This document shows, in pieces, positions 55,761 through 64,000 of a stretch of 64,000 nucleotides of DNA (within the stretch, counting starts at the first letter, position 1; every line of letters starts with the position of its first letter). The stretch is taken from positions 36,425,726 through 36,489,725 of the forward strand of contig OZ018317.1 of assembly GCA_963969495.1 (NCBI GenBank), in the 5' to 3' direction. The notes beneath the pieces are model-generated. The model had not been told where the DNA came from. It did no database searches and saw only the letters and a program-made list of their open reading frames with translations. Position numbers and translations under genes: made by a program. Source of the stretch: Ceratothoa steindachneri (Eukaryota; Arthropoda; Malacostraca; Isopoda; Cymothoidae).

Positions 55761-56890
55761 AAAGTAGTCTCACACTCTCTCTTTTCATCCTTTTAACGAT
55801 TAATTAATACATATTTCTTCTTCGTCTTTATTACTTTTCTGCAGTTTTCTTCTTTTTCATATTCAATTTTTTCTTCTCTCGTCTTTTATTTTTATTCTTT
55901 CTTCCTTTTTTATTATAGTTCCTTTTTCTTCTTTCTTCCTTTGTTGTATTTTCTTCTTCTACTTGTTTTATTTTTATTCTTCTGATACCTTTTCTTCTTC
56001 TTTATCTTCTTCTATTTTATCCCTTTTCCTATTCCTTCTACTTTTTCTTCTTCATTTATATGTTTCTTCTCCACTTCTTCCTCCTGTTTTTTTCTACTTC
56101 TTTTTTCTTATGCTTCTTCTCTCTACTTCGTCCTCCTTCCTTTTTCTCCTTCTTGCCTCGCGAGCCACGTTCCACCCTCGCTCTCCCCCTTTTCACCGGC
56201 GGCCCCGACTTGGGCTTAATGACTGGCTCCGAGTGGGCTTTTACAGCCTGATTGATAATGTTCCGCATCATTAGCCGCGGCCAGACGCCGCTTTCGGACG
56301 CAGTCGCCCAGCTAACGCTCACTCGCTCGGAGACTGCATGACCGCCGAAGGAGGCCCCGCCAGAGGTTTTGCCTTCCTGCTCCCCCCCTTCTCCTTCGGC
56401 CCAACCATCCTTCTGTACCCCTCTTTGCCCGAGTGTGAGGGGAAATGAGATTTCATCGTATTTGGAGGGAGGGGCTTAGGAAGAAACGGACTTCTTGCTG
56501 ATCGTGTGTCCAGGAACTAAACGGTGATCGTAAAGATCCGCTTAGGACCCGAATAGGGTTTGGGACCGTTCCTTTAGGAATCTCTGGTTCCATACCGCTT
56601 TCCCTAACCCTCTCCCTCCATGTCTCAATGGGCCCCTCCCAATTGGAGGAGGGACGCTTTAAAAGGATGACGAAACCGTCTTACCGCGTGATTAATGGAG
56701 CCTTTGATAAATGGCGCGTCTTCGTTCGCTCCCATACGACCTCGCCACATCATCGCCTTCACCCACGGAGACCAGGACGAACAGTGACAAACAACAACAA
56801 CAACAACAACAACAAGTAGCATAGCAACCGTGCAATCTCCACGAACCATAATCCTTCATATTTCAAAACCTTGGATCAGACGTGGTGTGA
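55761..56890. other. pyrimidine-rich stretch then GC-richer patch; no gene recognised
   Basis: 55800-56150 is CT-rich low complexity (strings of cttcttctt). 56150-56450 is GC-rich (ccggcggccccgacttgg) with short overlapping frames and no domain. A (CAA)n run of eight triplets lies at 56789-56814. Confidence 0.4.
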
Positions 56891-56894
56891 AGTT

Positions 56895-58415
56895 GCCATA
56901 GTAATGGGTAGCAACCATCACACTGCATTGGAAACACCAGGTTGACACTCTTCATTCATCCCGAGCAAGTGTCTGTATTCAATAGATCAATCTAACTGTT
57001 ATAACAACCTGCTCTAACTAGTGCAGAGATATTAAAAAAAAGTTCAGCCAGGCTATAACTCCACAAAGAAAACTGCTCCAACCACTCTCTAAGTTGTCAA
57101 AATGAACTACTTCACCAATCTATACTCCTCAAAAAGAACTGCTCTAACCACTCTTTAAGTCCTTAAAAGAACAGCTTCAACCAGTCTATACTCCTCAAAG
57201 AGAACTGCTCCAACCACTCGCTAAGTCGTCAAGATGAACTGCTTCACCAGTCTATACTTCTCAAAAAGAACTGCTCTAACCCCTCTTTAAGTCATCAAAA
57301 ATAACTGCTTCAACCAATCTCTACTCCTCAAAAAGAACTTCTCCAACCACTCTTTAAGTCGTAAAAAAGAACTGCTTCAAACAATTTATAACTTCTCAAA
57401 AAGAACTACTCTAACCAGTCTCTACGTTCTCAAAAAGAACTGCTAAAACAATTCTATAACTCCTCAAAAAGAAGTGCTCCAACCACTCTCTAAGCCATTA
57501 AAAGAACTGCTTCAACCAACTTCTAAGTTTTCGTAAAGAACTGCTCCAAACAAACTATATGTCCTCAGAAAGAATTGCTCTAACAAGTCCCTATGTCCTT
57601 AAATAGGACTGCTCGAGCTAATCTCAGACCTAAAGAAACTGCTCCAACCGTTCTCTAAGATTTAAAAATAAACTAATACAACCAATATTTAAGTTCTCAA
57701 AAGAACTAAAAAAATTCACTAATACATCTAAAAGAACTGCTTCAAGCACTCTATGTCCTCAAAAAAAACGTATTTAACCATTCTCTAAATTTCCACAAAA
57801 AACCCTACTATAATCAGTCTATAAGTCCTCAAAAAGAACTGGTACAACCAATCTTTAAGTCTTCAAAAAGAACTGATCCAAGCAGACTAAGTTCTCAGAA
57901 AAAATGTAACAAGTCCCTAAGTCCTCAAAAAGAACTGCTACAACCAGTTAATAAATTCTCAAAAGAAATACATCAACACGTTCTTAAGTCCTCAAAAGAA
58001 CTGCTCCAGGCAGTCTTTAACTCCTCAGAAAGAACTGCTCCTAGCAGTCTCTAAGTCTCCAGGAAGAACTGCTTTCAACAGTCTTTAAGTCATCAGAAAA
58101 AACTTCTCCAAGCAGTCTCCAAGGCCTCAAAAATCATTTCTCCAAGCAGTCTCTATGTCCTGAGAAAGAACTGCTACAACCATTCTCTAAGTCGTCATAA
58201 AAACTGCTCCAAATAGTCTTTAAGTACTCAGAGAGAACTCTTCCAAGCAGTCTCTATGTTCTTAGAAAAAACTGCTACAAACAGTCTCTAATTTCTCAGA
58301 AAGAACTGATCAAAGAAGTCTCTAAACCCTCCGAAAGAATTGCTACCATCAGTCTCTAAGTCTTCAGAAAGGATTTCTCAAAATAGACTCTAAATCAGAG
58401 AGAAAGACCTGTTTC
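56895..58415. mobile_element. second foldback-family element with tandem array
   Basis: The left end (about 56900-57005) contains gtagcaaccatcacactgca, then ctcttcattcat and gtattcaatagatcaatct, matching the left end of the element at 12085-13185 (caccatcatactgcatcggg, gctcttcatct, gtatccaatagaccaatc). It leads into a 1.4-kb array. No matching inverted right end is apparent at 58415, so the copy may be truncated. Confidence 0.6.
57010..58410. repeat. minisatellite, about 34-bp unit (about 40 copies)
   Basis: The unit is approximately aactgctccaaccagtctct aagtcctcaaaaag. It aligns with the reverse complement of the 38-bp unit at 12350-13120 (aactgtatccgatagaccaa tctaacagccttaaaaag), with small gaps, so the two arrays share an ancestor. 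Confidence 0.93.
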
Positions 58416-59355
58416 GACCATTCTGTTGTATTTATTGCTTTTTCTTTTGTTTAGTTCGATTGTTTTGATTTAATTAAAATTAATTCCCTTGAATTGACTT
58501 TAATTCAGGTCGCATTAGATGGACCAAACTTTGATGGTAATCTAATCAATTTGTTATTTATGTAAAGAGACAACTAACGAGAATATTTCTCTCGGAAAGT
58601 TTATAAGGAGATATCTGTAAAGAAAATGCTGAAGTTGGAGGGAGTGAAAATGTGTGGAAGATATATGACCACAGATCCTCAATCAGGAAGTGGAGTATAG
58701 AGGGCACGTCAAGTTCTAGATGTCGGGTGTAGCTTGGTTACCCCCTATGCAACACTTGACAAACCCTCGTGAGCTATTAAAATTATTTTATTATTAATTT
58801 AGTATTATTATACATTTATAATAATAATAATTATTATTATTATTATACACGCCACACACACTCACACAAACCGCAAAATCACCTTAAATTTAAAGTTAAA
58901 ATTAAAAAGAAATTAAATGACTTGTGTCATTTGATGTTGATCGGCAGCTGTCGATTCTATATTTTTTCCAGCGTCCATCGACGGCCTTCATTGAGAGCTA
59001 ACTTCGATCTCGCGGTAGGGAGGTGTTGCTGAGCCCAAGCCCCACCAAGCTCATGGGCCCCTTCCCAGCCCCTCCTAATGCGTCTCTTCGCCTGATGTGG
59101 TGACCTACTGGAACCCATTTGCCCCCCTTCCCCCGACGTCCACGGATGATTCCGCACTTCGTCAATCAAACTTTGAAGGTTGGGCGAATGGGAGAGCAAT
59201 TATCTCTCCCCTACCCCATTTGCTTTCCTACTTTCAGACTCTCAACCAACACTGCAACCACACACACCGACACGGGAGATGAAAATCACTCCTATTCATG
59301 GTTTCATTTTACTCTCTACTTTGACTTACATCCTGTGTGACTAAATTAATATCGC
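58416..59355. other. no gene recognised
   Basis: AT-rich to 58950, then a moderate-GC patch (58960-59220) with short frames on both strands and no domain. Confidence 0.4.
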
Positions 59356-59361
59356 CACTTC

Positions 59362-59510
<149 letters not shown>

Positions 59511-59635
59511 AAGCGGTGCTCGCTGCCTCAGTGTGCCTAGTTCGAATCGCTGCACGGATTTTTTCGAAAAAAGGTAATAAAAATATTACCGCAAAGAAAA
59601 ATAATTCCATTTTTTCTTTCAATGTAGTTTAATGG

Positions 59636-59639
<4 letters not shown>

Positions 59640-59687
<48 letters not shown>
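59640..59687. repeat. (TA)n microsatellite
   Basis: A TA run of about 48 bp, left neighbour of the palindrome. Confidence 0.97.
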
Positions 59688-59691
<4 letters not shown>

Positions 59692-59867
59692 TTAAAAGGC
59701 TATTTTCTGTCAAACCAGTCTTCCTCAAAGCCCTCGGAAGGAGCTCTTCTCACATGCATAAGAAGGTAACACGCTTATTTTCAAGTGTTACATTATCGTG
59801 TATGTGAGAAGAGCTGCTTATGAGGACTTTGAGGAAGACTGGTTCGCTATAAAATAGCCTTTTAACC

Positions 59868-59873
<6 letters not shown>
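59686..59873. mobile_element. imperfect palindrome (about 85-bp arms) between (TA)n tracts
   Basis: The left arm has gcggttaaaaggctatttt, accagtcttcctcaaag and agctcttctcacat. The right arm has the reverse complements atgtgagaagagct, ctttgaggaagactggt and aaaatagccttttaaccg. The arms are about 85-90 bp with several mismatches and a short centre near 59780. It carries no protein. Its architecture is the same as the palindrome at 42835-42985, but the sequence is unrelated. Confidence 0.8.

Positions 59874-59942
<69 letters not shown>
59869..59942. repeat. (TA)n microsatellite
   Basis: A TA run of about 72 bp, right neighbour of the palindrome. Confidence 0.97.
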
Positions 59943-59945
<3 letters not shown>

Positions 59946-60770
59946 TTTATGTCATTGCTCGCGCGTTATCACTGACTTAAATGCATACAGTAAAATTCCG
60001 ATTGAATTACAATCTTTCCACCTGCATCGAGGGACGATACATTTGCTGCCATTTTCCCTTAATTAATATGGTGTAATTAATCATTTAATGAGTAATTTAA
60101 TAGAACACAAAATTCAATCTCTTCGCTTCCAATCCGCCAAAGTAAAGATTATCCATTTTATGTTGGGGCAATTAAGAGACCTAATATATTTTGTGTTGAG
60201 GCATTTGCGAGATCTCGCAGCACATTTTGTGACGCCTCGCAAGGGTAATTTCACTTGGGTTCCAATAATATTATTATATTAAAAAAACAAACCAACATCT
60301 CGGCATCAACGCGTTGTTTTTATACAACGATCTCGTAAAAGAAGTGGTGAAATAAGGAGATGTGAAGTGTGAGACACACATATTTCCTATACCCTGCTGG
60401 GACAATTAGGCAAGGCGAGGTCACGAAACTCTCCATTTCCTTAAGCAATCCTAATTCCATTTGGATTAAATAGTCTCCTTCATTCTCCCGCCTGTTAAGA
60501 CCCAAGTATGAGGGTAAGGTGGTATTAAAAATTTAAGCAAATTTAAATAATTCAAATGACTTTTATGAGTTTTATAGATTTGAAAAAATAATAACGAAGG
60601 CATCTACTGAAGCCAGTTTGTAAGTGGTGACCTGCAATGAAAGTGGTCAACTAGAAAATGCGTGGTCAACCGCCACTACTCCTACAGGCATTTGGGCTGG
60701 GAGTGAGCGCAAACATCCAGATCTCTCATGCGGGACATTGTTCAGGTCGAGTTAGATTAACAGCAACCAG
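59943..60770. other. no gene recognised
   Basis: AT-rich sequence with short frames only and no domain. Confidence 0.4.
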
Positions 60771-60774
60771 ATTA

Positions 60775-62745
60775 ACCAAACTTTAACCCTTAACCTGAAC
60801 CTCCGTTTAACCTGTTAATATCACTTTGAATTACACTTAAACGAGACCATATAAATGGAAGCTTATCCTCAAAACCTATTCACATAGCCAATCGAAATTT
60901 AACTCGAACTTAAACTCAGCCAATTTATTCCCACGATGGCTAAGTATTAATAATAAAAACACTAAAATAGATCTAAAACCCCAAATAAAAACTAACCAAA
61001 ACGCTTAACCTAAAACTTAAATCTAAAACTTACTTTAAACCATAAATATAAAGTTTAAACTAGTCTCTAAATCTTGAATGAAATCCAAGCTTTAAATCTA
61101 AAACAGACCAAAGCCCTAAATAAACCCCCAAATCTAACCCCTAAACATGGAACCTAACCAAAATCCCAGTTAGAACTGAACTTAATCCTTAAAACTAGAA
61201 CCTAACCAAGGCTCTAAACTTAGAACCTAACCAAGCTCTAAACTAAGAACCTAGCCCAAGCTCGAAGCCTAGAACCTAGCCCATGCTCTTAACTTAGAAC
61301 TTAAGCAAGTTCTAAAACTAGAATCCAATAATAGCTCTGAACTTAGAACCTAACCCAAGCTTTAAAAATATAACCTAACCCTAGCAATAAACCTAGAACC
61401 TAAGCCATGATATTAACCTAGAACAAAAACAAAACTCTAAACCTAGAACATAACCAAATTTGTAAGGCTAGAAGCTATCAAATGACCTAAACAAAGAACC
61501 TATCCGGAACATTAAACCTAGAACCCAATACAAGCTCTAAATATAGGACTTAATGCAAGTCCTAAACCACGAACTTAACCTTAGCTCTAAACCTATAACC
61601 AAACCCAAGCTGTAACCTAGAATCTAACCGAAGTTTTAAACTTAGAACTTAACCGATACTCTAAACCTAGAATCTAACCTAAGCTCTCAAAATAAAACCT
61701 AAGCCAAGCTCTAAACCTAGAACCTGACCCATGTTCTGAATCTACAACCTGACCCAAGCTCTAAACCCTGAGCATAACCAAGTTCTAAAACTAGAACCTA
61801 ATCTCGCACTACTAATTTCGCTACCAACGTTCCAGTAACTGCTATATTTAGTGTCTTTAAATCGTATAACAACCCCTACACTCCAAACACTAGAACCAAA
61901 CACAAGCTCAGATTTTAGAACCTAACCCCAGCTCTAAACCTAGAACCAAACCTAAGCTCAAAACCTAGAACCTAAGCCCAGCTCTAAACCTAGAACATAA
62001 CAAACTATAAACATGTAACCTAGCAAAATTTGTAAAGCTAGAACGCAACCGAAGCAGTAAATCTAAAACTTAGCCCAAGCTTTAAACCTAGAATCTAACC
62101 CATGCTAGAAGAACCTAAGCCGAGCTCAAAACCTAGAACTTAGGCAAAGCTCTAATCTTAGAACCTGACCTAAGCTCCAAACCCTGAACCAAACCCAAAG
62201 CTGTAAACCTAGAACCTAACCCAAGATATAAACCTAGAACCAACTCAAGCTCTAAACCAATAACATAACCCAAGCTGTAAAGCTCAAACCTTACCATAGC
62301 TCAAGACCTAGAACCTAACCATAACTCTAAAACTAGAACTTAACCCTAACTCTAAACCAAGAATCTAACCCAAAATCTAAACCTAGAACTTAACCCTAAC
62401 TCTAAACCGAGAACATAACCCAAGCTCTAACCTAGAACCTAACCCTGCTCAAAACCTAGAACGCAACCCAAGCTGTAGACCTAGAACTTAACTCAAGATA
62501 TAAACCTAGAACTTAACCCTAACTGTAAACCAAGAATCTAACCCAAAATCTAAACCTAGAACTTAACCCTAACTCTAAACCGAGAACATAACCCAAGCTC
62601 TAACCTAGAACCTAACCCTGCTCAAAACCTAGAACCCAACCTAAGCTGTACACCTAGAACCTAACTCAAGATATAAACCTTGAACCAAACCCAAGCTCTG
62701 AACCAAGAAGCTAACCCCAACTCTAAACCTAGAACCTATGTCCAT
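60775..62745. repeat. minisatellite, about 24-25 bp unit (about 75-80 copies)
   Basis: The unit is approximately ctaacccaagctctaaacct agaac, over almost 2 kb. A longer block (about 62340-62430, with actaaccaagaatctaaccc-like phrases) recurs at about 62510-62610, showing a higher-order duplication of about 175 bp. The outer portions are more diverged than the middle. Confidence 0.95.
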
Positions 62746-64000
62746 GGTACAAATACAAACTACATATCATGGAATTGAGTTGAATTTCAAAACCTGTCTA
62801 TTTAATTGCCTCGTACTTTGGATTTCCTTACAAAAATTAAAGAAAATGCAATATTCAGCATTTTCTTACACCAATGGTACTCGTAAAGGGAATAAATTTG
62901 TGTAAGTGGGGAATTATAATGTCATTCCCATTGGAGACAAACCTAAAAGATCTTTGCATAGAAGAACCTGTTTCCAATAAAAGAGTAGGCGGGAATAAAA
63001 TCAGAAACTGTCCTGTTTGCTTAAATCCTATTCAGTCCCTGCCCGTCCTACCTCACGTTTCAACCTTACTCTGTGGGCGCACTGTCCTTCTCCCTCGGTA
63101 GAAAATCATTTGACGAGAAGTCCTTGGTCACGCTTGGAACATTTGGCGATCAGGGGTGGTCTGTTGCACAGTGATGATCTTGCCTCTTCGAACTTTCACT
63201 CCGTTACAGTTCTCTTCGTGGCCGCAGCTTACCAGCTTTCAGCTACTCTTTCGACCAGCCCTCATTCACTCACCGCTTCCCTGGAGTTAGTTCTGAAGTC
63301 TCCGTCTCCATTATTTTCTGATAATTGCCCTGGTTTGGTTTAACATTCATCACGAACTATTTTCATTATGTCCATAGAAGTACCTAGCAAATTGGCCCTT
63401 CACATCGACACCAGGTTCACACTGACTATGCATCTACACAGTTGTGCTTCGCAATTGATCTATCAGACCAGCTTCAAACCTGCAGCTACCTCTTTAGAGC
63501 CTTACTCACAAGTATTTCAGACAACCTGTAATCAATACAAGCTGTATCTTTACTACTCTGGACACCCCACTCGTTTAAACACGCCTTGAGGTCCCTCAAA
63601 ATCCCCCTTTACCATGTCAATGTTCGAAATAAACCAAGAAACATGTACCGTCTTTTTAGTTTAAAAGACAAATAAACCACATAAAACATAGAGTAGGCGC
63701 TAGGAAATTATTCTAATAACTTGGTAAAATTCTCAGTGAAAAACTACTATTTGGTAGGTGAAAATTATATTGGGAACATTCATTAAGAATCAAGGTTTGA
63801 AAGATTTTGAGAAATATTGTCCATAGTAATCATGATATTTTGGTATTCTATTCATTTTTAGGAAATGACAAATTTTATTTTCTGTATTTTAGCCAGGTTA
63901 CTTTAGGCGTGCCCTATTAAGGTGTACTTTTTCAAATTATTACTATTTATCAAGTTCTTTCTTCCCCATTCCCCTCTACATTATCCGATCCATTAAGCTC
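62746..64000. other. no gene recognised
   Basis: Frames at 62874-63101, 63017-63343 and 63368-63589 (+) have ordinary composition, but I see no domain, start context or splice pattern to support a gene. The right window edge is AT-rich. Confidence 0.4.

Noticed and set aside
63017..63343. 108-codon Ser/Leu-rich frame
   Set aside because: Composition is ordinary, but no motif, splice or homology evidence could be seen.

Overview
This is a eukaryotic, arthropod-type chromosomal window, most likely from a crustacean. The evidence is one well-supported intron-split arthropod homeobox gene set in a very repeat-rich background: Tc1/mariner, piggyBac, Penelope-like and LINE relics, a Polinton/Maverick relic, tRNA-derived SINEs, and extremely abundant (TA)n and (GA)n microsatellites plus minisatellites. 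No rRNA gene, functional tRNA gene, operon or CRISPR array is visible. The species cannot be fixed from the sequence alone.

The main gene is a BarH-class homeobox gene on the + strand (B-H1/B-H2, or BarH-like), reconstructed from three exons across about 17 kb. Exon 1 (about 22978-23383) carries the N-terminal FIL/eh1-like motif FMITDIL. Exon 2 (37104-37317) carries nearly the whole homeodomain. Exon 3 (39260-39875) carries the last homeodomain residues, the Bar-specific tail and the stop codon. Splice phases match at both junctions (phase 1, then phase 2). From the chosen ATG the spliced frame is open for 411 codons. Intron 1 is 13.7 kb and is packed with transposon debris. Intron 2 is 1.9 kb and holds a LINE relic.

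Layout. 0-9 kb: minisatellites (49, 29 and 45 bp units), SINE fragments, a frameshifted zinc-binding-domain pseudogene (about 6 kb) and a 103-bp hairpin. 9-15 kb: two Penelope-like relics, a foldback-type element carrying a 38-bp tandem array, a dead Tc1-like element and a tRNA-derived SINE. 15.6-21.5 kb: a hAT-like MITE, two mariner relics, a SINE-like retroposon with a 14-bp target duplication, and a 2.9-kb minisatellite split by a mariner. 22.5-40 kb: the BarH locus; its first intron holds a partial duplication of the 20-kb region, a mariner in two opposing pieces, Tc1, LINE and piggyBac relics. 40-44 kb: a 15-bp minisatellite, a 192-bp MITE, a Tc1-like element with long inverted repeats and a near-perfect 67-bp-arm palindrome between (TA)n tracts. 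44-48 kb: a collapsed Polinton. 48-50 kb: a Penelope-like relic. 50-53 kb: GC-richer sequence I could not identify. 53-64 kb: microsatellites, a second foldback-family array (57-58.4 kb), a second palindrome between (TA)n tracts, and a 2-kb minisatellite (60.8-62.75 kb).

I found no convincing new multi-gene system. The most unusual structures are the foldback-like family with internal diverging tandem arrays, the two palindromes embedded in (TA)n tracts, the mariner whose coding region is split into opposite orientations, and the collapsed Polinton.
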